A DNA stretch of 64,000 nt from assembly GCA_002840055.1 (NCBI GenBank), contig PGZJ01000003.1:62001-126000 (forward strand), given 5' to 3'. Both the position numbers and the translations under genes were made by a program. Of this stretch, positions 16,524 through 25,266 are shown piece by piece. Source of the DNA: Gammaproteobacteria bacterium HGW-Gammaproteobacteria-11. Its GTDB lineage: Bacteria; Pseudomonadota; Gammaproteobacteria; Pseudomonadales; Pseudomonadaceae. Each line of letters opens with the position of its first letter. Position 1 is the stretch's first letter. The notes under the pieces were generated by a model. It was given only the letters and a program-made list of their open reading frames with translations, was not told the DNA's origin and searched no databases.

Positions 16524-17873
16524 TCAGAAAGCGTGGCCGGCATCATCAGGCCGCAATGCCTCTACTCCGAGCAGTGCAGCCACTTGCTCGATCGAAGCCG
16601 TCTGCCCTACCAAGGCGGCGATGGCCTGATCAATCAACGCAGCACCCTCGGCATTGTCAGGCGCAATCATCATGTCGAAGAAGACCGGCTGGTCTTCCTG
16701 CTCGGCGGCGCCTTTGATGGCGCCCAGCGCGGTCATTGACGCGTCCAGCTCAGTGCGCAGGCGCGCATCCAGTTCCGCATCCTGGATAGCCACCAGATCG
16801 GCCAGGGATGGCCCGTTCAGCTCGCTGCCATCTGAACGCAGGAACTGTCCAAGATAAACGTTTTGAATGCCTTTTCCATTGTAATAATGGGAGTTGTGGG
16901 TGTTGTCGCTGAAACAGTCGTGCTCGTCTTCGTAGGAGTTGGCTTCCAATGCCACTTTCATGCGTTCCCCGGCCAATTCGCCGAGGGACAACGAGCCCAT
17001 ACCAAACAACATGCGCTGAACTGCGTCTTCCACTGGCAGCGCCAGCAGTTGTGCGCGGTAATTATCATCGCCCTCTGCCGACCACTGCTCGACCATCCAC
17101 TGCAGATCGCTGACCAGCAGATCAGTCGCGGCATTCAAGTAATCGCCGCGGCGCTCACAGTTACCCTGGGTGCACGCGTCACCAACTACATAGTCGGTAT
17201 ACGGACGCTCACCGGCACCGCGCTGGTAGCCCTGCAAATCCTGACCCCAGAGCAGGAACTCAATGGCGTGATAGCCCGTTGCAACATTGGCCTCGGATCC
17301 GCCTACTTCGTTCAGGCTGGCCAGCAAGCCTGCATTCAACTGAGACACATCCAGTTGCTCGCCACCAATGGTCAGGCTTGAACTGCCAATGATATTGGCG
17401 GTTGCGCCCTCGTTGCCCAGCTCATGCTGATAGCCCTCAGCCGCGACATAGTCGATCAGACCTTCATCCAGCGGCCAGGCATTCAACTGCCCTTCCCAAT
17501 CATCCACCACCGGGTTGCCGAAACGGAATACCTCAGACTGCTGATAGGGAACACGCGCCTCAATCCAGGCCTGCCGCGCTGCCGCCAGGTTGGCCTCTGA
17601 CGGCTCGGCAATCAGCGCATCGGTAGCGGTATCGAGCGCCTTGGCTGTTGCTAGCGCATCAGCAAAAACAGCGTGCGCGAGATCAGCATAGTGGGTAATC
17701 ACAGCTGTTGGCTGAATCACCTGATCAGTCATGCTGTCGCCCACCGGGGTAGCGGGCTCTGCCTGTGCCGGAGTAGCCGAATCAGTGGCAGCCACGTCGT
17801 TATTGCAGCCTGCCAGGAATAGGGCAGCAGACAATGAAACCGCCAGTACGCTGAGTTTATGATGAACGGCCAT
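16524..17873 (-). CDS. imelysin-family iron-regulated lipoprotein (IcmP/IrpA-like)
   Basis: 449 residues. A lipoprotein signal ends in LAGC (Cys about residue 23), then an acidic linker and a long imelysin domain with the metal motif GYHAIEFLLWGQD (HxxE present) and ERRGDYL. Pseudomonas aeruginosa IcmP, an iron-regulated outer-membrane protein once described as an insulin-cleaving protease, is the likely relative; current view favours metal binding over proteolysis. GGGAG precedes the ATG. First gene of the operon and only 26 nt from the Fur box. Confidence 0.88.
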   Translation of the reverse strand: MAVHHKLSVLAVSLSAALFLAGCNNDVAATDSATPAQAEPATPVGDSMTDQVIQPTAVITHYADLAHAVFADALATAKALDTATDALIAEPSEANLAAARQAWIEARVPYQQSEVFRFGNPVVDDWEGQLNAWPLDEGLIDYVAAEGYQHELGNEGATANIIGSSSLTIGGEQLDVSQLNAGLLASLNEVGGSEANVATGYHAIEFLLWGQDLQGYQRGAGERPYTDYVVGDACTQGNCERRGDYLNAATDLLVSDLQWMVEQWSAEGDDNYRAQLLALPVEDAVQRMLFGMGSLSLGELAGERMKVALEANSYEDEHDCFSDNTHNSHYYNGKGIQNVYLGQFLRSDGSELNGPSLADLVAIQDAELDARLRTELDASMTALGAIKGAAEQEDQPVFFDMMIAPDNAEGAALIDQAIAALVGQTASIEQVAALLGVEALRPDDAGHAF

Positions 17874-17898
17874 GAATACACTCCCTGATCAGATATTG

Positions 17899-17917
17899 AA
17901 TGATACTAATTATCATT
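17899..17917 (-). promoter_or_regulatory. Fur box upstream of the imelysin/di-heme operon
   Basis: AATGATA-CTAAT-TATCATT is a 19-bp perfect inverted repeat (7-bp arms, 5-nt centre) of the Fur type, 26 nt before the start of the first imelysin gene. It predicts iron repression of the four genes running down to 12933. Confidence 0.85.
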
Positions 17918-18232
17918 AATATTACAGGAAATCAGTGTTTTCATACAACCTGATCAAGCAGGAAATCACAGCCGCACTGCAATCAATCCTATGTTGCGGG
18001 GCGAAGTCGGCACTTCGTTAAAGGGCAGCACAACTGACAGGAACAGTGCACAGGCCACGCTGAGCTTCTGATACAGCGAAGCCTGCGCATGTTCACGGGA
18101 TACCGTAAACCCAGCTCGGAACGGACCATGTTCAGTGCGGTTCCGGCATCCCCACACTATCGGCAATGACAACCAAAGCAGGTATAGTTACCCCTTTTTG
18201 ACAGCAGGATCGATGACTTTGCTGGGAGAGGG
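17918..18232 (+). other. 315-nt intergenic region before the DAR cluster
   Basis: Between the Fur-controlled operon (leftward) and the ABC transporter of the DAR cluster (rightward). A 68-codon ORF on the minus strand (17966-18172) has no recognisable domain and no Shine-Dalgarno and is not called. The right part holds the candidate promoter at 18160-18188. Nothing else was recognised. Confidence 0.4.
18160..18188 (+). promoter_or_regulatory. candidate promoter for the rightward DAR genes
   Basis: TCGGCA and TATAGT are spaced by 17 nt, about 45 nt before the first start codon. The -35 match is poor (4 of 6), so it may need an activator. Confidence 0.35.
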
Positions 18233-19156
18233 ATGACGTTGCTGGACATTGATCAGCTGACCTTTGGCTACCGCCAACAGCCTGCTTTGCTGGCTGACAT
18301 AAGCCTACGGCTTGCCGACGGCGACATGCTGGGACTGCTTGGCCCCAATGGCGCCGGCAAGACCACACTGGTGTCACTGATTACCGGATTGCTGCAACCC
18401 AGTCATGGCACCATCTCACTGAACGGCAAGCCCGTCAGGCTGGGTGACCGCAGGATTGCACTGGTGCCTCAGGAATATGCTTTCTATCCGCGCCTCAGCG
18501 GCCGGGAAAACCTCACCTATTTTGCCGGCGTACAGGGCCTAAAAGGCTCAGCCGCCAAGCAGGCTGTCGACAGAGTACTGGCGCAATGTGCACTGACCTC
18601 ATCCCAACATCAGCGCGCAGCCAGGTACTCGGGTGGACTTAAACGCCGATTGAATTTTGCCATCGCCCTACTGAGCCCTCCGCAGCTGCTGATTCTCGAC
18701 GAGCCAACGGCCAACGTCGACCCGCAAACCCGCAAGCTGTTATTGGACATAGTCCGTGACCTTAATCGCGAGGGCGTGGGCATTATCTATACTTCACACC
18801 TGCTCGGCGAGGTTGAAAACCTGTGCAACCAGGTCGCCCTGCTGCACGAGGGTCGAGTGGTGCTACACGGCAGCATGCATGACTTGCTCGAAGAAACGCA
18901 GCATTTCGTCTCCCTGAAGACTGCACACGCCCCGCCAGCTGACCTGATCAGCCGCTTCAATGCCAGTCAGCTGGCCAATCAGTGGTGGCGTTTTGAACTC
19001 CCCGCAGGCACCACGGTAACTGGCTTGCTCGCCACACTTGAGCAGGCCGGCCTGCACTACACACATATCCGCTATGGTACCCAGGCGCTTGAAGATATCT
19101 ATCTGGCGCTGACCAGTGATACTGGCCATGCCAGCTTCAAGCGCGTCGCGTCATGA
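18233..19156 (+). CDS. ABC transporter ATP-binding protein of the DAR cluster
   Basis: 307 residues. Walker A is GPNGAGKTT, the signature is YSGGLKRRL, Walker B is LLILDEPTANVDP, and the switch is TSHLLGEVE. The SGGLKRRL wording and a C-terminal domain of about 90 residues are typical of ABC-2 exporters of the drug/polyketide/antibiotic type. It overlaps the permease gene by four bases. GGGAG lies just before the ATG. Linked ATPase/permease pairs occur in flexirubin-type clusters, so the likely cargo is the pigment or a lipid precursor; this is inference from context. Confidence 0.9.
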   Translation: MTLLDIDQLTFGYRQQPALLADISLRLADGDMLGLLGPNGAGKTTLVSLITGLLQPSHGTISLNGKPVRLGDRRIALVPQEYAFYPRLSGRENLTYFAGVQGLKGSAAKQAVDRVLAQCALTSSQHQRAARYSGGLKRRLNFAIALLSPPQLLILDEPTANVDPQTRKLLLDIVRDLNREGVGIIYTSHLLGEVENLCNQVALLHEGRVVLHGSMHDLLEETQHFVSLKTAHAPPADLISRFNASQLANQWWRFELPAGTTVTGLLATLEQAGLHYTHIRYGTQALEDIYLALTSDTGHASFKRVAS

Positions 19157-20316
19157 CCGCTTTCATAGCTGCCCTGCGCAAGGAACTGCGTCTGCTACTG
19201 CGGGACTGGCATGCGCTGCTGTTGCTGTTTTTGATGCCCAGCGCCTTTGTCATCATCATGTCGCTGGCATTGGCTGGCAGTTTTGCTGATGACCAGCAAC
19301 TGCAACTCAAAGGCTATCTGGTCAGCCCCGATACGCCCAGTGCCGCCAGTGATGATTTCCTCGCGACCCTGAACACCAGTGCTCTGTTTGACCTGCAGCC
19401 CGCCACCCTGACCACGCCACTGCGGCTCAGTGGGCGCAGTTTTGTACTGCAGATACACGAGGATTTTGACGCAGCTCTGGACACGCCTGGCGCCAGTGGC
19501 TTGAGTCTTGGCTTTGCTGCCGAGATGGGTCTGCGCGAACGCGCGCTGATCCGCGCCGCCGTGCAACAGCTTTTTGCCAAGTACTACACCCATCTGATTG
19601 CCTACGAGCTGGGTTATGACGATGACTATGCCCGCGAAGAGTTGCTGCGCGAAGGCTTTGTCAGTGAACTGCCCGGTAGTACCGGCGGCAGCCCTAATGC
19701 CGTGCAGCAGAACGTGTCCGGCTGGCTGATCTTTGCCATGTTCATTATTGCCATTCCACTTTCCACCACAGTGATTCAGGAGCGCAGTGAGCGCACGCTG
19801 ATGCGCCTGCAAACCCTCGGCGCTTCACTGATCAGTATCTATCTGGCCAAGCTGCTGCCCTACGGCGTAGTCAATCTGCTGCAACTGCTGCTGATGCTGG
19901 TCCTGGGTGCATGGCTACTGCCGCTGCTGGGAGCACGCGGCCTGTCACTGCAGATCAACTGGTCAGCACTGCTGCTGATGGGATTGGCCACCAGTTTTGC
20001 CGCCCTGTGTGTGGCCAGTCTGGTCGCTACTGCCGCTCGTACCGTGGAACAGGCTACGGTGTTCAGTGGCGGCCTGACCATTTTGCTGGCCGCCATCAGC
20101 GGTATTATGATTCCAACCTTCATCATGCCGCAGGCCATGCAAAGCATGGCTGCGATGTCACCCATGAACTGGGCGCTGGAGGGCTTTCTCGAGGTACTGG
20201 TCAGACAAGGCACGCCGAGCGATGTCATGCACTACTGTTTTCGTTTATTTCTGTTTGGCCTCCTGATCGGGACGCTGGCAGCATTTCTGCTGAAAAGGAA
20301 CAATCAACATGGCTGA
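19153..20316 (+). CDS. ABC-2 type permease of the DAR cluster
   Basis: 387 residues with the ABC-2 exporter layout: one N-terminal helix (about 21-40), a periplasmic domain of about 150 residues (40-185), then five or six helices with IPLSTTVIQERSERTLMRL between the first two. It forms the membrane channel for the ATPase just upstream. Its end overlaps the acyl carrier protein gene by eight bases, tying export to synthesis within one operon. Confidence 0.9.
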   Translation: MTAFIAALRKELRLLLRDWHALLLLFLMPSAFVIIMSLALAGSFADDQQLQLKGYLVSPDTPSAASDDFLATLNTSALFDLQPATLTTPLRLSGRSFVLQIHEDFDAALDTPGASGLSLGFAAEMGLRERALIRAAVQQLFAKYYTHLIAYELGYDDDYAREELLREGFVSELPGSTGGSPNAVQQNVSGWLIFAMFIIAIPLSTTVIQERSERTLMRLQTLGASLISIYLAKLLPYGVVNLLQLLLMLVLGAWLLPLLGARGLSLQINWSALLLMGLATSFAALCVASLVATAARTVEQATVFSGGLTILLAAISGIMIPTFIMPQAMQSMAAMSPMNWALEGFLEVLVRQGTPSDVMHYCFRLFLFGLLIGTLAAFLLKRNNQHG

Positions 20317-20575
20317 GCCAGATGCCGAGCTGAAACACGCATTGAAGGTATTGATCATTGAGGAATGCGACAAGGATGAACTCAGCCCTGAGGACATCAG
20401 CGATGAGCAGGCTCTGCTCGGTGGCGATCTCGATCTGGACTCACTTGATGTACTGCAAATTTGCATGGCGATAAAAGCCGAATACGGCGTCCGTATCGAA
20501 GGTTCAAAAGAGGCTCGCAAGGCACTGGGGTCAATCAATACCCTGGCGCAAACCATCATTGATCGCCGCAGCTGA
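20309..20575 (+). CDS. acyl carrier protein of the DAR cluster
   Basis: 88 residues with the 4'-phosphopantetheine site at Ser45 in LDLDSLDVLQ. It is acidic, with the four-helix ACP pattern. It starts inside the permease gene and its stop overlaps the ketosynthase start by one base (TGATG). It should carry the growing beta-keto chain used by DarB and the ketosynthase pair that follows. Distinct from the two ACPs of the aryl polyene cluster at 58.7-59.3 kb. Confidence 0.93.
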   Translation: MAEPDAELKHALKVLIIEECDKDELSPEDISDEQALLGGDLDLDSLDVLQICMAIKAEYGVRIEGSKEARKALGSINTLAQTIIDRRS

Positions 20576-21759
20576 TGCACGTCAGTCTCTCTGCCTATGA
20601 TGCTTATTGTGCGCTGGGCCGTGGTATCGAGACCTGTGTCGATCAGTTGCTGGCCGGTGGCGTAGCTGTCGGCCAGCGTCAGTTTGACGGATTGAACGAA
20701 GCCCTGACCCTGCCCTACTTTGCCATCCCAGCCGGCAGTGAGCATGGCTCAGACAGCGGGCCAGATCTATATCACATGCTCAGTCAAGTTGCCGGTGGCG
20801 TACTGGTCAACAGCGGGCTGGATGCTACAGCCAGGCAGCGCACAGCGATACTGCTCGGCTCATCCTCATTTGACGTGCAAGTTTCCGAACAACGCTACCA
20901 GGCCGATCTGCTGCAACGCGGCGATGCTGCAGTGCCCATGCCGATTGTCGGCTACGGTAAACTGGCCGATCGCCTGGCCAATGAGTTGGCGCTGAGCCCA
21001 TACCGATTTACCTACAGTACCGCCTGCACGTCCAGCGCCAATGCCCTGCTCTATGGCCAGCGGCTGATCAGTGCGGGCCTGGTTGAGCATGCGCTGGTGA
21101 TCGGTCTGGAGTGGCGAAACCTTACCAGCATACTGGGCTTTGCCGGACTGGGATTGCTCAGTCCGACTGCCAGCATGCGGCCTTTTCAGAGTGGCCGCGA
21201 TGGTTTGCTACTCGGTGAAGCCATCGGTTGTGTGTTACTCAGTCACCCACAGCACGCCGCAACAGGCGCACCGCGCTTGGCCGGTGGCGCCATAGCCACC
21301 GACAATCACAGCCTGACTGCCGCCAATGTGGACGGTATTGATCTGGCCAGGGTTATCCGTCAGGCATTGCTGGATAGCGGCATCAACAGCGCTGAAATAA
21401 AAGGCATCAAAGCACACGCTACCGCATCGCTGAAAAATGACGAAGCCGAATCCGCGGCTATCCGACAGGTACTGGGCGACACACCGCCCCCGCTGTTTGC
21501 ACTGAAACCTTTTTGTGGCCATACCCTGGGAGCCAGCGGCGCGCTTGAGCTGGCACTGACATTGGGCTGCCTGGCTCGCGGTGTGTTACCCGGAAATCAG
21601 CGCGTTCAATGTGATGAATCACTGGGCATCAGCCTGCTGAGCGACACTATAATCGCCGAGAGCGGCTATTACCTGCTCAACTCCTTTGCCTTCGGTGGTA
21701 ACAATAACGCGCTGGTGATTCACCATCCTGGCAGCGAGGCACCGACATGCGCATCGTAA
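20575..21759 (+). CDS. beta-ketoacyl-ACP synthase (FabF-like) of the DAR cluster
   Basis: 394 residues, a condensing enzyme with the full Cys-His-His triad: Cys151 in STACTSSANA, His281 in KAHATASLKNDE, and His316 in FCGHTLGASGA. It would elongate acyl-ACP chains destined for DAR assembly. Compared with housekeeping FabF it lacks several conserved stretches and is about 20 residues shorter. It overlaps the next gene by 13 nt, consistent with working as a pair with that cysteine-less homologue. Confidence 0.92.
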   Translation: MHVSLSAYDAYCALGRGIETCVDQLLAGGVAVGQRQFDGLNEALTLPYFAIPAGSEHGSDSGPDLYHMLSQVAGGVLVNSGLDATARQRTAILLGSSSFDVQVSEQRYQADLLQRGDAAVPMPIVGYGKLADRLANELALSPYRFTYSTACTSSANALLYGQRLISAGLVEHALVIGLEWRNLTSILGFAGLGLLSPTASMRPFQSGRDGLLLGEAIGCVLLSHPQHAATGAPRLAGGAIATDNHSLTAANVDGIDLARVIRQALLDSGINSAEIKGIKAHATASLKNDEAESAAIRQVLGDTPPPLFALKPFCGHTLGASGALELALTLGCLARGVLPGNQRVQCDESLGISLLSDTIIAESGYYLLNSFAFGGNNNALVIHHPGSEAPTCAS

Positions 21760-22637
21760 TCAGCAGCCATTACAGCCTGCTGCACAGCATTGATGCTGCC
21801 GAGCCGCAACTGCCGGATCTTCAGGCACTGATACAGCGCTGGCACCCCGAACGTATCCGCCGCATCGACCGGTATATTCAGCTCTGCGTGGCTGGCGGGC
21901 TGAACTGTGTAGCCGGTCGTCAATTGCCCGCTGATACCGGTGTGTATCTGAGTTCCAGCGCTGGCGCGGTGAGCACGTCCAGCGCCGCTATGCGCCATAT
22001 CCAACAACAGGGCGAGCTGCCAAAACCGCTGCATTTCGTCAACACCCTGGGCAACTCGGCCGGCTATTACCTGACCCGACTACTTCAGCTCAACGGCAAT
22101 ACCTTGCTGGTTTCGGACGAGGAACTGTCCTTTGAGGCGGCGCTGCTGCACGCCGGCATGGATCTGCTGGCTGGCCGCATCAGTACCGCACTGGTGGGCG
22201 GTTTCGATGAGGTAGCAATACCGATAGCACAGCACCTGGAACGTCTGCGAGCCCCCGCCGATACCGCCAGTCTCTACGAAGGCAGCCATTGGTTACTGCT
22301 GGAAATGCAGAACAACAGCCAGAACCCGATTACCGGCGAGCTGGAACTACCCAGCTATCTACGCGACATGGAAACGCTGGCACAGTGGCTAGACCAGCAT
22401 ATTGAGCGGCCCCTGCAACTGAGCTTCAGACCAAATGCAAAGGAACGTGCGCTGCTGAGCAACAGGCAGTGGCAGGAATTTGCAGGCAAGGCATTGCCAC
22501 ACGGGGTGTTTTCAGGCGCAGCACTGAATGCTCTGGTGGGCGGAAATCAATCCGCCATTCACCTCAGCAAAAAAACCGGCGGCAGCTACTGCGCGGTGAT
22601 AGTCAGCTTTGCGGAGTCGCCTGCACCCAGCGTTTGA
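21747..22637 (+). CDS. degenerate ketosynthase-like protein, probable partner of the preceding enzyme
   Basis: 296 residues with a ketosynthase N-terminal fold (VYLSSSAGAVSTSSA, FVNTLGNSAGYYL). The expected active-site segment (TACxSG) reads NTLGNSAG, so the catalytic Cys is missing, and the C-terminal His region is absent. Such proteins act as non-catalytic partners or chain-length factors in heterodimeric ketosynthases. The last 35 bp overlap the end of the convergent BtrH-like gene. Confidence 0.8.
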   Translation: MRIVISSHYSLLHSIDAAEPQLPDLQALIQRWHPERIRRIDRYIQLCVAGGLNCVAGRQLPADTGVYLSSSAGAVSTSSAAMRHIQQQGELPKPLHFVNTLGNSAGYYLTRLLQLNGNTLLVSDEELSFEAALLHAGMDLLAGRISTALVGGFDEVAIPIAQHLERLRAPADTASLYEGSHWLLLEMQNNSQNPITGELELPSYLRDMETLAQWLDQHIERPLQLSFRPNAKERALLSNRQWQEFAGKALPHGVFSGAALNALVGGNQSAIHLSKKTGGSYCAVIVSFAESPAPSV

Positions 22638-23601
22638 GGCCCTGCCAGGCGACACTTTCCTGTTCCGCACAGTCACGCAGTTTGTCCGCCAGCATCTGGC
22701 GATCGATCGGCTGATCGCGCTTGCACTGCTTGGCTACCAGCAAGGCAAACTCGCGCCAACCATCGCCCACCGCGGTCATGTTTTCCGAAGCCTCGGCCAG
22801 TACCTGATCGTCCAGTTTGTTGGCCGCTTCCTGCAGGAATGAGGCGTAGATAAATCGGAAGCCTGCGCCGCCCGTACCTATCTCTTCCTGCATGCGCACG
22901 ATATGGCCGAGAAACAGGCGCTGCTCCTGTTCAGTACCCTTGAGTCGCTCAATCTTGCCGGCCAGATAGCGGATACCGCGCACACCAATCACCGGCAAGG
23001 GTGCGCCGGTCATGACCTTGACGTTCTTGCCGATCGCCTCACGAATCAGACTCGGATAATCCAGCTCCTGAGGAACTGACTCAATGCTGTACATAAGGCC
23101 CTTGGGTGCCAACGGGCCACGGACAAAACGCGCCTTGTTCAGATCACGCGCGGCAATCTGCACCGGCTCTTCAAAGATCGGATCGCTGACCAGATACTGT
23201 TTTTCCTGTTTGCCATACACCAACAAATTGTGCGCATTGAAATGGAAGCGCATTTCTTCGGGAAAGTACGGCAAATAATATACAGACGTCTGCAAGCCTA
23301 CCGGCGTGTTGGCTGCCAGCATGTCGTCCAGCGCATTAGCCGCACGCAGCGGATCTTTGAAGGTTTGGAAACGGACCTTCACGCCCAGGCGCTTGCACAG
23401 GTTCTTGATGATAAAGCGCGGCGGCAGGCGATAGGCAATCAGCGGCTGACCAGCCAGTTTCACAATCGGGATATAGGCAAACGCCAGCGCATTGGCCAGA
23501 CCGAAGGCCATTGGCTCGGAGATCGGTAAACCGTGGTGTGAAAGCAAAGCCGAGATCGCGCCACTTTCGCAGTGGGCTGACTGGGTGTGTTGAAATGTCA
23601 T
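22603..23601 (-). CDS. BtrH-like acyltransferase / cysteine peptidase-fold protein
   Basis: 332 residues from the ATG at 23601; an extended ORF upstream to 23775 is not conserved in character. The N-terminus has HTQSAHCESGAISALLSHHG, where the Cys heads a helix as the nucleophile does in papain-fold transferases. A segment with FNAHNLLVYG and YLVSDP resembles the catalytic His/Asp part. This is the BtrH N-terminal domain plus DUF4872 architecture. BtrH transfers an acyl chain from an ACP to butirosin's amine. Similar genes sit in flexirubin clusters. Its ATG overlaps the stop of the small gene upstream (ATGA). Confidence 0.82.
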   Translation of the reverse strand: MTFQHTQSAHCESGAISALLSHHGLPISEPMAFGLANALAFAYIPIVKLAGQPLIAYRLPPRFIIKNLCKRLGVKVRFQTFKDPLRAANALDDMLAANTPVGLQTSVYYLPYFPEEMRFHFNAHNLLVYGKQEKQYLVSDPIFEEPVQIAARDLNKARFVRGPLAPKGLMYSIESVPQELDYPSLIREAIGKNVKVMTGAPLPVIGVRGIRYLAGKIERLKGTEQEQRLFLGHIVRMQEEIGTGGAGFRFIYASFLQEAANKLDDQVLAEASENMTAVGDGWREFALLVAKQCKRDQPIDRQMLADKLRDCAEQESVAWQGLKRWVQATPQS

Positions 23602-24005
23602 GGGCGTGATTCCGGCAGGGTTTTCAATTCGCTGATGGTTTTGTCCATGGCCTGTGCATAACGCGACAGTACCCTGGCACTCAACCCCGCAAAGACGTTC
23701 GGCTTGAAGTGGCGATTGACCCGCCAACGCCAAAACCCGGTGAGCTGACAAAGCAAGGGTGGATCCATACGGCAATCGTACATGTGAAAATACAAAGGCG
23801 ATTTCTGGCCAGCTTCAACTTCTGCACGGGCCTGATCAGCCCAAGCCTGATATTGCGCAACGGCATCCAGCGTGGCATTGGCCTCGGCCTCCCAACCGGA
23901 GGACTGCACGCCGGTATAAGCGCCAGATTCGTCCTGGGCGTAGAGCAGTTTTTTATGTCCGGCATAGGTACTGGACTGATCCTGTGGCACCTCATCAATG
24001 CGCAT
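23598..24005 (-). CDS. conserved hypothetical protein of DAR clusters, HTH-like C-terminus
   Basis: 135 residues of unknown function. The first half (IDEVPQDQSSTYAGHKKLLYA, SGWEAEANATLDAV) looks soluble. The last 45 residues (LTGFWRWRVNRHF, FAGLSARVLSRYAQAM, ISELKTLPE) resemble a lambda-repressor-like helix-turn-helix. It is stop-start coupled to the BtrH-like gene and lies 86 nt after darB, so it belongs to the darA-darB-btrH operon. It may be a small regulator or an adaptor protein; no catalytic motif was seen. Confidence 0.7.
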   Translation of the reverse strand: MRIDEVPQDQSSTYAGHKKLLYAQDESGAYTGVQSSGWEAEANATLDAVAQYQAWADQARAEVEAGQKSPLYFHMYDCRMDPPLLCQLTGFWRWRVNRHFKPNVFAGLSARVLSRYAQAMDKTISELKTLPESRP

Positions 24006-24091
24006 GCAAGCCTCACTGGACTGACGGTTCAGACCGTCTTTTTATTGGACTACCCTTTCATTGGTCCGCGTGCATGCTCAGCGGCGCACTG

Positions 24092-25243
24092 TCAAACCAC
24101 CGTCAACAGCATGTAAGAAACAGAGAAACGGCCGCTTTCAGGGATGTAACAGAGAATCTTCTCGCCGGGTTGCAGGCGACCACTTTTGAACAGCTCATCA
24201 ATCATGATGTAAATGGACGCGGCACCGGTATTGCCCTTCTCTGACAGATTACTGAACCAGCGCGACTGATCAATGCCAAAGCCGACTGACTGCATGGTCT
24301 GATCCAGCTTGTCTCGAAAATAATGTGAAGAAAAATGCGGCACAAAGTAATCAATCTGATCGGCTGAAATAGCATATTTCTTTTGCACAACGGGTAAGGT
24401 GCGGGTCGCGGTAAGCTCAATAATATGTTCGTTGAGCTGTTTGACATCCTGCTTGACCGACAGAAAACTCTCAGTATTACAGACTGTGCGGTCGACAGCC
24501 TGCCAGCCAGTCAGTGAACCATCCGGCTCTTTGCGACCGCCGGCATACATGCACACGCTCATTTCATTGGCGTAGGACAGGTTGTCGATCCACTCGACCC
24601 GAAGCGCCAGCCCCTTCTTGGGCTTTTCAGACTGCAACAGCACTGCGCCAGCGCCATCAGAAAGCATCCAGCGTAAAAAATCCTTTTCAAAGGCGATTTC
24701 CGGATGGCTTTCCAGCGCAGCAACCTTGTGCGCCAGTTCCGGCTCAAAATTCTCCGCCTTCATGGCATAGGAAGCCGCTTCCGAGGCGGCCGCCACCGCA
24801 CTGGGATGTTGACCGGCAGCGACATTGAGCCAGGCGTACTTCATCGCTGTCATACCACTGACACAAACACCTGACACACTGGCTATCTCGCAGGGTGGTG
24901 AGCCCAGTTCACCGTGGACCATGGAAGCATGACCCGGCATGATCTGATCAGGGATGCTGCTGGCCGCCGCCAGACAACTGATATCGCTCAAGGCAAAATC
25001 TTCTGAGATCAGGCCTCGCACTGCCTCGGCACATAACTGCGCATTAGTGTAGTTATGTTTGCCGGTAAGCGGATCAATGGCGTAATAGCGCGTCCTGATC
25101 TGATTGCTGCGCAAAATCAACTTGCGCGACCGTGAGGGACGTTCACCTACCTGCCCGAGAATTTTCTCCATACTGTCGTTATCGACCGGAGCATTGGGCA
25201 GGAAACTGGCTGTGCGCGTAATGTATACGGAGTGAGCTGGCAT
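24092..25243 (-). CDS. darB: DarB-type beta-ketoacyl synthase (KAS III-like)
   Basis: 383 residues with the KAS III triad Cys127 (SVSGVCVSG), His303 (VPHFSSHYF) and Asn338 (EKGNTGAAS). The N-terminal wording (FLPNAPVDNDSME, ILRSNQIRTRYYA) is the one I recognise from DarB proteins of flexirubin and dialkylresorcinol clusters. DarB condenses two beta-keto acyl chains and closes the ring to the cyclohexenone precursor, which DarA then aromatises. It lies 23 nt downstream of darA on the same strand. Confidence 0.88.
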   Translation of the reverse strand: MPAHSVYITRTASFLPNAPVDNDSMEKILGQVGERPSRSRKLILRSNQIRTRYYAIDPLTGKHNYTNAQLCAEAVRGLISEDFALSDISCLAAASSIPDQIMPGHASMVHGELGSPPCEIASVSGVCVSGMTAMKYAWLNVAAGQHPSAVAAASEAASYAMKAENFEPELAHKVAALESHPEIAFEKDFLRWMLSDGAGAVLLQSEKPKKGLALRVEWIDNLSYANEMSVCMYAGGRKEPDGSLTGWQAVDRTVCNTESFLSVKQDVKQLNEHIIELTATRTLPVVQKKYAISADQIDYFVPHFSSHYFRDKLDQTMQSVGFGIDQSRWFSNLSEKGNTGAASIYIMIDELFKSGRLQPGEKILCYIPESGRFSVSYMLLTVV

Positions 25244-25266
25244 TGTTGCTTAAGAAATCCTTTCTA

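Noticed and set aside
17966-18172. 68-codon minus-strand ORF between the iron operon and the DAR island
   Set aside because: No Shine-Dalgarno, no domain, and it crosses the likely regulatory region.
23602-23775. 58-residue N-terminal extension of the BtrH-like protein
   Set aside because: It overlaps the coupled upstream gene and looks unlike the family; the ATG at 23601 forms a proper stop-start overlap.
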